DNA of 64,000 nt from NCBI GenBank assembly GCA_944470555.2, contig OX104127.1, positions 95,504,708-95,568,707 on the forward strand, given 5' to 3'. The translations under genes and the position numbers were made by a program. Shown here piece after piece: positions 1 through 13,599 of the stretch. The stretch comes from Heterobilharzia americana. Lineage: Eukaryota > Platyhelminthes > Trematoda > Strigeidida > Schistosomatidae. How positions within the stretch are numbered: the stretch's first letter is position 1; each line of letters starts with the position of its first letter. The notes beneath the pieces were generated by a model. The model searched no databases and was not told the DNA's origin. It worked only from the letters and a program-made list of their open reading frames with translations.

Positions 1-1699
1 TCATGACTTGTCTTATACACAGGGGAAATCATATTTTACTGGATCTAAATTATTTTTGTTATTTAGTAGATTGATTGTTTTTGAGTGATGGCTAACCGTA
101 TAATAAATAAAGTTTTCGTGCTTCCAAATGGCAGACTTATCCCATACTCTTCTGAGATTTGTATTTCTCAGTGAGTGGATAACAAAACAATATTATTTTC
201 ATCGATCTTCCACTAGTTTTCTTGTTTTTTCTTGTCTTTTATTGAGAAGTAGACACCTTAAAATAATGGAACTTATTTACTCAATGTCCGGAGTTTTTTC
301 AAACCATTAAGTCTATACCCGATTTCGACGCCTATAAATAAACCAAAAAAGAGCATGAAAAGGTGAAGAAAGTCTGAATCTGTATGTTGGTTAACATTTC
401 ATCAAAATGCATATTTATTAATTCTGAATATTCTTTTTCTGACCCAAAGCTAAAAGTAAACACTTAAGATCAATATTGTTGGCACTTCCTGTAAATTCGA
501 CTTGTCTTTGTAAGGTTGATCAAATGATGGTCTGTTAATCGACGAGCGTTCTACCCCCTTTGCATTATTATTTTCGTCCTTTCGATATAAACTGGTACAT
601 TGAAATTCAGTCATTTGTGTTTTTGTTACAATTCTTGGACATAAACTTCAAAGAAAAATGTATACATTGATACTATTCATATGTATCGGTTTATGCTTTT
701 CTTCATTACCTTAACTCATTCGATAGTATTCATCCTTTTAGTCAAAATTGGCTTGTTGCAGTTTATATTGATAAGAAAATAACCGATAACTTAGAAGAAA
801 AACAGCAGAAAACTACCTACTCCGTCTAACGCCTCTTTTTTATTAGCCTTGCATACTACTCATAAAACGTAGAGATCAAGCTTCTCTAGCATTTGGAACA
901 TTTGGTCCTTTTTATAAATTCAGGTGATATTATCCGAAACATTTTGTATAACCATTGAAAATTTGATCGGCCACACTACTGCATATAAGCAATACATGGA
1001 TAGTATAGTTATGCCTAATAATCTGAAAATTGTTCGAAGTTATACTAGCCTCAGTTGTGAAGATGAGGTGGATAAAAAACAGCCAGTCTAATATAAATGC
1101 GGTTTTGCCAGATTTCCATACACTAATGTAGAAATTAATCAAAAACCAAGCTACTGTTGATATCACCGACAAAGAATGGGAACCCTTAGATGTGTATCAG
1201 TAGACATAAGCGTTCCATAACTAGAAGCCCATTCCACATTCAGCCTCCACGCCGAAAGTCCACATCACAATCCAACAAAGGGCGTAAGTCTAGTAAACTT
1301 ATTTTTCGAAATGTCTTGGAATAAGGTCATCATAGTGAACAACGCAATGCCTACACTGCAACACAAATAGTAATACGGGTTAAATGAGAATATCATGATT
1401 CGCTGTGTATCACTTTGCATTTATGTCTGAACGCAAATGCATGTGCAAAAGCGAAAGTAATATGCGGTTGAAGATTACTGATTATGTACCTAAGTGATTT
1501 CAAAAACACATGGTCCGTAATAATCCAATAATTACAGATGGTAAATATCAATTCTGCCGACGAAACTGAAGCTTGAACAAAAAGTATTGATGAAGATCTC
1601 ATTTTATCTTCATAAATTTGATCAAAACGTTTTAGAATGAACCTATCTTCATTGACCATGAGATCAATAGAAGGATGATCACATGATGTCAAGATATTC

Positions 1700-1930
1700 T
1701 TTACTTTCTTGTACAGAAACTGTCAGTGAAGAATGCCAGCATTTATCGAAGCTATTGGCATTCATTAGTCGGTGAGTTTGTAAACCTTTATCGACTGAGT
1801 TTGTTTGACCATTTATTGCGTATACCAAGCAATGAAGTATCGAAACATGGAACGTTTTCCGACTGGAAGGAGGTTGAAGAAGACCGGACAATGATAAGCT
1901 ACTACTTCATGAAGTCTTTTATTGCTGCTC
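1700..1930 (+). mobile_element. CR1-like EN-RT retrotransposon, C-terminal fragment
   Basis: The frame through 1726-1930 reads FVNLYRLSLFDHLLRIPSNE followed by VSKHGTFSDW. This matches the tail of schistosome endonuclease/reverse transcriptase proteins (pattern VVNLHQLRWLGHVLRMPNHR, then RRAML). It is a short internal piece with no endonuclease or RT domain attached. It belongs to the same family as the pieces at 6930, 13600, 33780, 42406, 44190 and 52480. The family assignment is by recalled motif only. Confidence 0.5.
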
Positions 1931-4269
1931 TTGTTTTTAGGGGAGATTTAGGTGGAGTGACTGGGGTATTCGAGGCTATAAAAATCAATGGTTGGATTCT
2001 TTTGATAAAATGGTCCAAAATTGACCTCAGAGATGCAAACGTATATACCCTTTGTGATATTCATGTTCAATATTTCATTAACTTCTGTGTATTTGCTCTT
2101 CATATCTCATACCGCTTTCTTTTCTACGCACCATTTCTTTGCATAGTGGTATGAAGTGTGGCATCTTGTACTGATGCACTTTTTTATCGAGTTTTATGTT
2201 GGTGTGTATTTTAGCATCTGTATTTTCAACTCCCCTTTATATGCTGAATAACAATCTACACTCACTTACTCGAAACTCAGATCGGTAGTATGGATTTCAA
2301 TTTTCTTATAAATCCTAGTGTTGTTCCGATATGTTTGTTCTGCTCTTCTTATCCATCTTACTATTACTTTTAGCATTGATTAAATTGATAAGTGCTCTAG
2401 TTTCAGCTTCAGTCCTCATCTTATGTATGACCTGTTACTGGATGATCTGAAAACCCCAGACATTTGAGCAAAAAGTGGAGAAAGTGTTGGAAACATTACT
2501 AAGTCAATAGTAGGTTTATGATCGTTTCTTTTCTGGATACATAGACTGACTGGAATTCTTTTGATTACCCCGTTTTCTAAAAACTTAATTGGAATTCATT
2601 TATCATACCTTCTTGCCATTCTTAGGATTTTAGGTGTCTGAATGTGTTATTATTTATCGACTACATTACTGCAGCATCATATTTTTTCATTATGAATTAA
2701 TTGCCTCCCCTTCCTTCACCAACCCCAATATTGCTGTTACTGTTTTTAACACTGTTACTGTCATAATCATTTCTCTACTGTCATCTATTTGTCATTTTGA
2801 CCCAAATAAGTTTCCAGTACATTACCAGATAGGTTAATCAGCCACAGTTTTAATCTTATCTGACTAACGCTAAAGCCTCATCAGTCTTATTGATATAAAT
2901 AGAGCGATTTTACTTCATTATCCCTGATTTGGAAGCCAAGGTTTGGATATCAAGACACAATGGTATGCTAGAAGTATACCTGCCTATATAATTTTCTATT
3001 CATAGATTAAAAACTTACTAAAAGACCGTAGCACAGGGAAAGAGGACCTGTGCAATAAAATGAATCCATCCTAGGTTAGGACGATAAAGCTGTTTAATGT
3101 TCTGAGGTATGAATGAATTATTGTCTAACAGATTTCAGTCTTAGATATCAAAAGCTACTTTGAAACCAACCAATCCCCACAAACCATCAAATCAGTTCAT
3201 CTTAGTTATTGTTTTGATCACTTTTTGGAAATAAAAGACTACTACAGTATAAGACTCACTTGGTTTCCTCTCTAATCAGTTTACTTTGTTTTAAAAACCT
3301 AGATAAATATTGAAAACTCTAAGATTATGATAAATGATATTTGATAAATAAATAATTTAGAATAGTGGAAATCATTACATGCTAAATCTTAAGGAAATAC
3401 ATTCTAGTTGTTTTTATTTCTTCTCCGTTTCGAATGAAAGGGAAATGTGCATTTAGTCTATGAAGAATATCACGTTTTCATCGTAACTTATAACAAATAT
3501 TACAAAATTAATTTGGTGGTAATAAGTTGGGTTATAAAGTTAAAGATTTAAGACGATTGACGTGTAAGCATATTTTTTGTTCAGTGTTTAATACTTGTGA
3601 AGGATGATTGCATCGAATTTTTATGTTAACTGAGGTTTTAGTTTAAAACAGCCATGTTTTGATTAAGAGAAGTAATAAGAATCAACGACAGCTCTATACA
3701 TGAAGACTGAATGCATGAAACTAACATATTTTTTTCCCTGGTGTAGAATTGACACATCCATCTAATTAAAATGAAATTTCGTTTTTGTAAATTTGGAGCA
3801 TTTGAGTTGTCTTCTTGATCTCTAGATTCGTATGCGCATTATCACTCAACAGGCATACTTTTAACAACGTGATACTATTATTCGATGTTTTTACTAAACT
3901 GAAGGGAATTGAGAATTCCCGTTCGAACCTGCGAAAAGATAAAGGCTGAATATCTATCGTTCACAGATGTACGCTTTCATGTAATCTATTATACTAAATA
4001 GGTAGGTGTAGCTCTCAACAATGGTTATGATTTTTAACATTAAAAGATCCCTATAGCACTAATTAAAAGCAATATGAACAAAGAATATTCTTTTCAATAA
4101 TTTCTCATAAGTTTCTACAATTATGAAGTGGAATTTTACATTGTAAAAAAAGTCAAACTTGAGGTGAATACATCTTCAAAACAGAATGTGAGTTGAGAAC
4201 TGTAAGGAAACTGATTTCACTTTTTGAATTCGTCGGTATTTGGTTAACATATATACAGATGAATGATGT

Positions 4270-4545
4270 CATATTAAAATAAAAGATAATAAGTAAGGAA
4301 GACAGGAGATCGAGGGAGGAATAATGCTTGAACATGTTTTTTCGCGATGCAAAGTTCAGGTTTTACCAATCTTATTGCGGTAGCCTTAGATATGTTAGGC
4401 AGATGTTGGCGAATTCCACGTAATATTGTTTTTATACACAATATACCATCTATGTGATGACTTGTTTTTACTAGATGTGCTAAGATAGACCTTTTTACAA
4501 CTTTACCTTTTCTAAACCAAGCCAAAAAATGTATTCGTCTCAAAC
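4270..4545 (-). mobile_element. Penelope-like element fragment (endonuclease C-terminal part)
   Basis: The minus-strand frame reads WFRKGKVVKRSILAHLVKTS, then HHID, and ends with AIRLVKPELCIAKKHVQALF. PLE proteins carry a GIY-YIG endonuclease followed by a block of the type SSILEHLVDTGH and a later AIRLYKPELCVQK block; both are seen in order. The GIY-YIG motif itself and the reverse transcriptase are absent, so this is a dead 3'-end relic inside an unc-13 intron. Confidence 0.6.
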
Positions 4546-5076
4546 CGTGTTTACCTTACCTTCTGCAATTCCATTTTATAACTGTTGTACCTGGTGGGAA
4601 TTTATTGAAAAGAATATTCTTCGTTCACATTGTTTCTAGTCATTATCTATGTCACTAATGAGTATCTAATATCAATCCATTGAAAGTCAACAGGTGGAAC
4701 ATCTCTTAGATTTATTTTTCTATATATTTATATGAAATTGATTGAAACAATTTCATAATTGTAACTTTGTTTTGTGAGAAAAACTGCTAGATAGATCCGT
4801 TTTAACAGTTTGTGCATAATAATGGTAACAACATGAGATACAAAACCAATTCACTAAAATTTGCGTTTAACCGATGCTCTATGCTAACTGACACACTACA
4901 AAAAGGTGGAAACGAAGCTTTGTCTTTAAAATTCAAAAGCGCCATGCTTACACTGTCTTTTTTATTCATAGATTTTGTCACCTGACTCACTGTCACACTT
5001 TCGGTTAAGCTTAAACAGAATATTATTGCACTATACATTATAAGCAGTATCTTCGTTTCATTTATAATACTTATAA

Positions 5077-5190
<114 letters not shown>

Positions 5191-5344
5191 TAATCGCTGT
5201 CATCATAATAAGATAATCTTCAACGAAATTGGCTTTATCAGATATAATTCATGCACTAATCGATATTCCTAATTTCATATGGTTCACTTCATTTAAAGTT
5301 ACCTTATGACCAATTTTCCTTTTCAGAATTACAGCTTTGATCTC

Positions 5345-5347
<3 letters not shown>

Positions 5348-5387
<40 letters not shown>
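5348..5387. repeat. (TA)n microsatellite, about 40 bp
   Basis: An uninterrupted TA run in an intron. It is one of five long TA runs in the window. Confidence 0.98.
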
Positions 5388-5390
<3 letters not shown>

Positions 5391-5585
5391 CTGTTTAACA
5401 TAGATGATGTTTATCGATCGCTCAAATGTATACTGTCATTCATTTTAGAGAAAATTTAGAGTAGTGATGAAATATTTTTTTTTTTAAATGTCATTAGATC
5501 GAAGTGATCCCGAACTTTTGCTGAAAGGGAATGAAATTGTTTTTCTTTGTCTACCTATAGAAATTATTCCTTATTTTCAGGGTTG

Positions 5586-5789
5586 TATTTATTAGCGACT
5601 GATATCAGTTAGGGAACCATTGAAAAACTGCAAGCACCAGACAGCTGTTTCGTCCACAGTTTCCAATTTCTGTCAATTCGCGATGCATTGCGACCATCCA
5701 CCAAGGTCTTTAGTTGGCTTCCACTAAACTTCCAGCTGATTGACCCTACTGATCACTGGTTCTCATTAGAACTCCGGGACGTCCATCTT
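5586..5789 (-). repeat. tRNA-like SINE copy, internally deleted (minus)
   Basis: The left part (tgatatcagttagggaacc, acagctgtttcgtcc) matches the 3' half of the SINE seen at 18046, 32103 and 51378. The right part (ctgtcaattcgcgat, tctcattagaact) matches its 5' half. The central tRNA-like B-box region is deleted. It abuts a plus-strand copy at 5790, 5' end to 5' end. Confidence 0.65.
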
Positions 5790-6010
5790 AAATTGACAGA
5801 AGTAGGAAGCTGTGGACCATTGAAGTTCTAAGCAGTGGCTGAATGGTTAACGCAGTCTCTGTGAAGCATGAAGGTCCTGAGTTAGATCCCTGGTGAGATC
5901 GTGAATGCATACTACTGAGGAGCCCCACAATAGGTCAAAACAGATGTCATGTCCTCGTAGGCTTTTAATGGCTCCCCAACTGACGTCAGTCTGTAATGAA
6001 TACCAGTGTG
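5790..6010 (+). repeat. tRNA-like SINE copy (plus)
   Basis: The copy runs from the ttgacagaagtaggaag block through a tRNA-like region (agttagatccctgg, a decayed B box) to the 3' end (ctgacgtcagtctgtaatga). The ribozyme-like segment at about 5905-5955 keeps CTGAGGA, which fits the hammerhead pattern CUGANGA, but the downstream GAAA is changed to AAAA. It is paired head-to-head with the minus copy at 5586-5789. Confidence 0.7.
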
Positions 6011-6929
6011 AACTTTAGCTTATTTCGCAGTATGTATTCGTACAAATATGTTCGCTAATGAACTGTTTAAATAAGTGTCTTTTGATTTTACTCTGAAATT
6101 TTAAATCCTCTTGTTCTAACGATCACTTTCAGGAACATTATTATTTACTTGGTACAATCCGCATTTCTGTTTCATCGTCCAGTTTCCTGACTGACTTTCT
6201 CATCTCTGATTGTGCCACCCTCTTAGCTCCTAACAAGTTCATCCATTAACATTACAGACTAAATTTTTATCATAACTGTATTTCCGTAGAGCAGGCTGGT
6301 CTCACTTTCAACCAATCTCTTTAATACTTAAAGAGGAATGATGAATGGCCTCAAGAAGTAAAATGATTACGAGCACTAAACAATGAACACACCACATTCT
6401 AGTAATATGTACTGTATAGGTGATAGCGTGGTGTAACAGACTTTCAGAGATTCCAGATTTTTATTCTACGTTGGCAGTGGCTGCCACTGGATGGAAGTGA
6501 AATATCTATTTAGAGTGGTATCCGTCAAAACTATTCACTCTCCATCTTTATTTGAATTCACTGAGATTGGTTTCTTCATGGATTATTTTCAAACTTACAT
6601 AGTAAGCAGGCGATGCAGTTTTCGTAAGTAAGGACGCTAACAAAATGTAAAATCGTTTGAACACACTGACTGACAATTTGAGAATCTTTGAAATGCTTTT
6701 CTCGTCTTTAAATGCAGGCCATTACTTCGGGACTGGTTTGTGTTCAAAAATCGTTTGAGATAAGAACATAAAAAGGTTGTCTAATAAATGTCAAGTTTAC
6801 GAGTCAGCAGTTTCCCTTCTCTAACTATATTCCTATGAAGCTTAGCCACTAAATTTAGACAATATGAGAAGGCTCAACATTAAACCACCGTTTTCTTCCT
6901 TACATTGACCGTGTTTCGTAAAACCACGA

Positions 6930-7050
6930 GGTAGGTAGTGCAGAGCCTTGGTGCATAGTTTTAGGAAAAACAGATAAATCAGTTGATGAGCTTGTAGACC
7001 TTTATCGACACAATTAACTGGAAATGAGCTGCGCATATTCAGTATTTGTG
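6930..7050 (+). mobile_element. CR1-like EN-RT retrotransposon fragment
   Basis: The plus frame reads VLGKTDKSVDELVDLYRHN before a stop. This matches the schistosome EN-RT block VLGKDGKSVDEVVNLHQLRW that lies just before the protein's C-terminal end. The piece is short and decayed, and relates to the fragment at 1700-1930. Confidence 0.5.
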
Positions 7051-7316
7051 TTTATCTCTGTGCAATATTTTGGCCTCGTGAAAATATGACACTAATCCTT
7101 ACAATCTTTGTTGTTCTTGAACGAAAATGTAAACTTTCTAATTGGTATCCATGAGTGCAGTTTAAAACACTCTTGTTTTTGGCCACTGCTTGTTTATAAC
7201 ATTTTCTTTTGACTGCAGATTGTATTGATGAATTTACATATAATTCTCATATCAATTTACTATTCACACTGTATTTAAACGGTAATGCTTATCGAAAAAA
7301 ACGCTTTGCTTCACAG

Positions 7317-7406
7317 AATTCATTTCCCGCTTCACAACCGGATAAGTTGCAAGACTTGAAATCTACTGTTGACCTATTGACAAGTATCACATTCTTCAGA
7401 ATGAAA
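7317..7406 (+). CDS. unc-13: unc-13 exon b: MUN domain
   Basis: Thirty codons in phase 0: [20 protein letters not shown], then [10 protein letters not shown]. This block ([30 protein letters not shown] in vertebrates) is among the most conserved in the family. The donor is gtaagtg at 7407. Confidence 0.97.
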
Positions 7407-9326
7407 GTAAGTGTTGTTATCGTTCGCTGATTTAAGTGTTTTTCAACTGTCTTTAAAAAATTACAATGATAACTTCCTTCGGCTGTGTATGCTCATTTGA
7501 TTGCCTTCTTATATCTCCTTCTGCATTCTTTAGTTTATGCTATCCATAGCCTTAACAATTCCATTCTACCTGCAGTAGTATTTTCTGACAATTATCATCT
7601 GTCTATTTAGAATTCAGTAATTAGTTTTAATGTGATATGATTTGATTTGCTATTTTATTGCAGAGAATTACCACTTTTAACCCATTTGCGTTGGCATATT
7701 TCTTTATTAGTTTTTAGACTATAGTCTCCTACCAACTTACTCATGGTACATTTAGTTCAAAAAACCTCAACTGACTCTTCGTATTTCACCTTTTCTTAGA
7801 GTTGTAGAGGCGTTTCCGGGCTGTGCATTGTGTGTTATGTCGAATTCTCTTTCATTCAGTTTAATCTCTTAGTAATTTTATTTCTGAACATCGGCTACGC
7901 CTTCAAGGAAGTAATTGTTTTGTGAGGATCATATATGCTTCTCGGTAGTCAGTACCGACAAATAGAAAACATAAGTCAGGTATTTTGCCAGTTGCTTTCA
8001 AAACAAACGACAGCTTAGCCCGATATTATCATGTATAATATTTGTGAACCAAAATATCCAACTGGATTGCATGCGTTTTAAGAAAGCGGTTTCTGTTCTG
8101 ACAGTTTAAAATGATGAAGGTACACGAAGAAATCCAAAGACGATAAAGTCCTAAATATTCATTTGGGATGTTATTTCGTGCTGAATGTTATTGTCACTAA
8201 TTTAGCTTACACTGTCATTAGCCGTGCCATGATTTCGCCATATTTGACCTGTCCACAAAGTAGTTCTTTGAAGTTACTAAGATGAAAGTTAATTATTAGT
8301 AACCCTATCGACTGCGGAGTGCAATTACATGATAGAAAACCTGCTTTTGCTACAACCTGATAAGTTGAGCTGCATGACTTCACCCTCCCACCTTAACCCA
8401 ATTTGTCTTAGCTCCTCTATTTTTCAACTGACTAAACAAGATTGAAAAAGCGAATGTTTATCAATTTAATGAGTCATACTTGTATTTCAAGAGGAAAGTC
8501 AAAAGACTTCGCTTATTCGTATTGAATTGTGAATCTTATAGCTAATCGGTATACATCTTCGCACCGTTTTTTGGGCATTATCATAAACTAAGCTTCACAT
8601 TCACAGTAGGGTTTAAACATCGTCCCTCCTCATTCAAGCTGCAGATTTTCGACTAGTACACGGTGGCATTTTTTACTGATGATTGGAATATCACTAATAC
8701 CAATACATAAACTGTACCAGTATAGACAACATATCTACTTGATCATACACATCCTGGGCTGTAGCTACTCCCCATCACTTCATATACGTCGAGGCATGCC
8801 CAATTCAAACTGCATAGCTTTTCAAAAGAACTACAGTATTTCTGAAGATACAACCTACAGAAAAGTAATAGAAGTCAATCTACGAGCAGCGTTGAAGCAA
8901 TGAACAATTAATAATTATTCAGTATATGTCTTGGTGTTACAGTGGTTGATTATGTTGAAATCATGAAAAATAAGTCATTGTTTAATAATTACGAACAAAA
9001 CACTATACTTTTCCAACACTATATCAGTTTGGAGTTAGGATAGGTGTCAATCACTTATGCGAATCGTATTAATGGTATCAACGTACACTCATAACACATA
9101 AAAGCTACCTATATTTTCCGCATAATAAGTTTTTATAGACATTCTTCGTCAAGCTTGAGTTTTGGTTCGGGAATATATTACTACCAGGCTGGTCATTACT
9201 ACTGATAAAACTCATTTACAGAAAAATAATTATTAATATTGTTGTTGAGCTTGTCACTAAAACCAAAGTAAACAAAATTCAAAGAGTACAACTGGATTTC
9301 AGTATGAACACTAAAACTTAGAGTAG

Positions 9327-9369
<43 letters not shown>

Positions 9370-9532
9370 AGTCTCCATTGTAATAACCGACTGTTGCTTA
9401 ACTTATACTTTCTTCATCAGTTTTGTCAGAACAATTCACGTAGTTATTGGAAACGTTTAATTTTCAAATAAAATTTACTGAATGATGATTGTTTTTATTT
9501 ACCCTTGAACGAAACATTGTTTTTACATTAAG
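7407..9532 (+). other. unc-13 intron, 7407-9532, contents
   Basis: A 2.1-kb intron. The only clear structure is a (TCA)n run at 9327-9370. The open frame at 8679-8903 shows no recognisable family and has no supporting features. The rest is AT-rich with nothing I can identify. Confidence 0.85.
9327..9370. repeat. (TCA)n microsatellite
   Basis: About 14 tandem copies of the trinucleotide, uninterrupted, in an intron. Confidence 0.98.
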
Positions 9533-9658
9533 GTTCAAGAGTTGACCAGTCCTCCTAGAGCCAGTCAAGTGGTGAAAGAGTGTGCTCGCGCTTGTATGCA
9601 GTCGACTTATCAATTTATTTATGAAAACGTAAATGAAGTTTACGCGAAACAGTTTCAA
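9533..9658 (+). CDS. unc-13: unc-13 exon c: MUN domain
   Basis: Forty-two codons in phase 0, beginning [20 protein letters not shown] and ending [10 protein letters not shown]. The family pattern is [30 protein letters not shown]. The acceptor is acattaag before 9533 and the donor is gtaagtga at 9659. Confidence 0.97.
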
Positions 9659-10629
9659 GTAAGTGACTAGTTTCCTCCCTGTCTATCCACCTATCACATT
9701 TTATAAATTCTTTTTTTTGCCTGAAATATTTATATGTTAGTTTTAAGATTTTTGGAGTAACTGTTTCTTTTTTCCTATTTTTTCTAAGTTTTCACCACTG
9801 TCATACTAACAATACATAATGAGTATTAGTGATCAGTTACGAGTAATTACAAAGTAACGTTAATTTCTTAGATAATTCATTATTGTTATGTAGCAATGAT
9901 CCATCTAAGTTAAACTACCTATATTCAGTTGGTTTGAACACTCTCATTGTGTGAGTTGAATTCATATGCACACGTTAGTGATATACATAGTCAAAAAACG
10001 ATTGAATGGTAGCTTGATGCTTAGTGTTTTTGATCTGATTAGCATCATCTCTAAGTCGATGTGATTAACTCCTAAGTAGTCATGTCCTTCAGAAGCAAAA
10101 TTCAGCAGAGTTCCAGGTTGACGGACGTTTATTAAATATAGGTAACTCTCTGGTTACAACAAACGTAACAGCAACTAATCATACTTGTACTTCATTGTAA
10201 TGGAACTGGTTTTAAACTTATGCACCAATGGTACTAATAGTTATACTATAAAGAATGTTTGCATTCAACGGACTGTTCAACAAAATATCAGTAATTTCCA
10301 GGTAGTTTATGAACTAAATAAAAGCAAATAATTGACTTTTGAGTTTAAACTAAGTGATTATATAAGTAGTTGTATACGCATACTTCCAAACATCGAAATA
10401 TCATATCTTATTCCTTGATGAATAAGTTGGTTTCACTCCACCATTTAAAATTGCTTCATACATTTGTTGAATGATCAGTTTGCGAATTAGTTACAGATAT
10501 AGTAGTGCTTTTCAAATCCCCAACTTTTGTGCCAAGAAAATATTCCTTAGGATACAATCAGCCGAGATCAGTAAGTGTGATCTCTGATAACAAGCTTTCA
10601 TGAATTAACAAAATGTACTTCTGAACAAT

Positions 10630-12550
10630 ATTGTTATTGTTATTACTATTATTTGTCTCCTTGGGTTCCTAGTGGAACATAGGGGTTCAGTAGAACGCCT
10701 TCATTCCACTCTGTTCTCTGCAATCTTTTGAACCTGGCTCCATGACAGCTCAGAAACTATCATTTCTTACTCATACCATCTCCTCCATGTCACCCTCGGC
10801 ATTGATGCTCAACTCGTCGCTTCCCATCGGGGTTCCACTCGTCGGCCTTCGCAGCGTATGCGCAATCCATCTCCACTTTCCTCTTCCGCATATTTGTTGG
10901 GTGATAGGTTCTTGGTTGGTTCGTTCCCAGAGTTCCTTGTTCCTTGGTGCTCATTCCTAGTATTCTGGACATCTGATCTTCAGTAACGAGCCAGCTTAGG
11001 CAGTTGTTGATGAATGTCTGTAGTTTGTTGGAAATGCCTTTCGTGACGCGCCAAGTCTGTAGGCCATACAGAAGCACTGGTTTGACGTTGGTGTTGAAAA
11101 TCCGTATCTTGTTCCACATGCTGAGTGCAGTGCAGTAGATCTCCACACTGGTTTCAGGCAAATAAGCGCCTGTCTTGCTTTTCCGATTCTGACTTTGACA
11201 TCGTCGTGAGTGCCGCCTGTAGTTGAAACAGTGCTTTCTAGATAGTTGAAGGAGGCTTCTTCCTCTAAGTTTCTCCCATTGATGGTGATTGGAGTTTGTT
11301 GTTGTTGGTGGTGGTGGTGTTGGTTGGGTATCTTCATCACCTCTGTCTTCCCTATATTCACTTGAAGTCCCGTCTTCGCTGCCCTGTCTCTTCTGCCAAC
11401 TTGTTAGTTTTTGCCTGCAGATCTTCAAGTTTGTGTGATATCAGACATAAGTTATCGGCGAAATTCAAGTCTTCTAGGTTCTCTTCCGTGGTCCAGCCAG
11501 CGTATCCCCCTCTTCTCGCTCCTCATTGTTTGCTGCATGATCCAGTTCACCACAAATAGAAAGAGCATCGGTGAAAGTAGACAGCCTTGTTTTACTCCTA
11601 TCTTCACTTCAAAGGCATCACTGAGCTTTCCATTGTGAATCACTCGGCATGCGGCATCGTCATATAGAGCTGCTGAATGAGGTTGATAAAGGCTTTTGGC
11701 ACTAGAAGCGTAGTGTTGAAGCAGTTGCCAAATTACTTTTCGGTCGACGCTGTCAAAGGCCTTTACAAAGTTGATGAAGTTGAGGTAGAGTTGATTTGAC
11801 TGCCATTCTATGCTCTGTTCTATGATTGATGCGTAACGTTGCAATTTGGTCCGCACATGATTTGTACTTCCTAAATCCAGCCAGCCAGCCTGTTCGGTCA
11901 CAGTTTTGAATGCCGCGCATCCTTTAGTCTCTCCAGGATGATATATTTATTTATAATATTTTGCTTGCATTGGGTGGACAGGAGCGTGATTCCGCGCCAG
12001 TTCTTGCAAACACTGAAGTCTCCCTTCTTCGGGAGTTTGACAAGGTAGCCTTTCTTCCAATCAATGGGCAGGTACGTTCCATTCCTTCCAGACCTTCTGC
12101 AATAGTGGTGTGAGCATGTTCGCTGTTGTCTCTGTGTTTGTTTTCAGTGCTTCTGGCGGGATTCCATCTGGTCCTGCTGCTTTCCCACATTTCAGTAGCT
12201 TTATGGCATTCAGGACTTCGACTTTTGTTAGAGGATTTGTGTTAACTTGTAGATCTGTGGCTGCATGTGGTATTTCTGAACGAGTTGCAGATGGTGGTGG
12301 TGGGTTCAAGAGCTTCTTGAAGTGGTCGGCCCATTGTTTCCTTTGTTTATCTTCTTTGGTAATTAGATTCCCTTCATCATCTTTGATTGGTTTCATCTGT
12401 ATTGATCTCTTCCCTTCCAGAGAGTAAGCTGGTTATTTGATACAATGTTGTCAGGTCTCTCTTGCTCCTACCAGCAGCGTGTTCTGCTTCACTTGCCTGC
12501 CAGTGTGTCGTAGAAGTGTCTTTTGTCTTTGTGCGCACTCTTCTCTACTC
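10630..12550 (-). mobile_element. RTE-clade non-LTR retrotransposon, 5'-truncated and inactive (copy 1)
   Basis: On the minus strand the RT segments come in order: KAAGPDGIPPEALK (about 12200), NFVKAFDSVDRKVIW (about 11750), GVKQGCLLSPMLF (about 11600), FADN (about 11460), and the thumb region with GKTEVMKIPN and KVRIGKARQA. The layout and motifs fit the RTE clade (SR2-like in schistosomes). The reading frame is broken by stops and frameshifts. The catalytic box reads FADN where an active enzyme has ADD, so the last catalytic Asp is lost. The endonuclease end is missing (5' truncation near 12550). The 3' end is at the left and ends in an AAT-rich tail (about 10630-10655), typical of RTE tails. 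It shares its 3' part with the copies at 45681 and 58145. Confidence 0.88.
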
Positions 12551-13000
12551 CAGTTATGAACAAAATGCACAGTCTTAAACCACTCATGCTAATCTATAGA
12601 ATTCCCCAACCATATCAGTGGAATCTAAATACGCTATTTAGATCAATCTGATCTGTATAACGAGATCTGCAGACTGGCATGATTGGCTTCTAATTATATA
12701 CATTGTTCAACAGTTGTTTTTTTATAGTTTCAGACTTCTAGTAGTGCTCACCTGCAGCATCTTTAGAAATAAATTCGACAGCATTCAGTTCTTGTGACTT
12801 GGAATAATCTTTTTCAAATGTCTGACCAAATAATTTTCACTGTACTGGTATCTTTAATTTTTAATAAAGTAATAATCATTTCATGACGTTTATACACATT
12901 TACTTTATTTCCTTTCCAAATCAACTTATTTTAGAATAATCATAGTGTCCATAAAAAACGAAGAAACTTTAATTAACTTACTAAACAAACGATTATACGG

Positions 13001-13125
13001 GCGACTTTAAAGCCCACCGTAGCAACAGCAAATTAAATTTCTTAATTTCGGAAAGGCAAATTTTAATAAAGTAGAAACGTCTAATTGATCATTCTAGTTG
13101 TTGCTACGGTGGCCTTTAAAGTCAC
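13001..13125. mobile_element. MITE-like element, copy 1 (125 bp)
   Basis: Terminal inverted repeats: the left end gcgactttaaagcccaccgt continues tagcaaca, and the right end is its near-complement (ttgctacggtggcctttaaagtcac). The interior is about 65 bp, AT-rich and non-coding. The same termini occur at 45265-45403 and at 45597/46978. No transposase is visible. No target-site duplication is clear. Confidence 0.75.
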
Positions 13126-13599
13126 TTCAGTTATACTCTAGCTGTGTGTAGACATAAAAATGTACATGCCAACATGCATTGCTCTATGTTTTTCAACCTT
13201 CTTGAGTAAAGTTACTGGGATGTGTAACCAATGTAATCGCTAGCTGATATGAATAATTTGGAAAACTAAACGTACTCATCAACAAGCTAGTGAAAAAAAT
13301 TATAGTTGTAAATTGAACATAATGACTCATTATTTTACACTAGTTACAAAATTAGCATAGTCATCATCATAATTTATAAGCTTAGTTTCTTAAGTGCTAT
13401 TTGTTACGTTACTTTCATTGATAACGTCTGCACTACTCTTGGCAATAACATCGTCTTTTGTTAAACAACAGCCAAAAGTTTTATGTTGAACATGGCGTAG
13501 ATATTTGAACTGGCTTACTGACAAAACCAACGTACAACCAAGACCATCCACCTGAGCTACAAATATTTTCCATCATTTCAAAGTACAACCTCGTATACA

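Noticed and set aside
1726..2154. A 142-codon plus frame as a host gene
   Set aside because: Its first part matches the C-terminal end of a CR1-like retrotransposon protein and the remainder is unremarkable intron sequence.
11296..11638. Overlapping plus-strand frames near the RTE copy
   Set aside because: They are antisense shadows of the minus-strand RT sequence.
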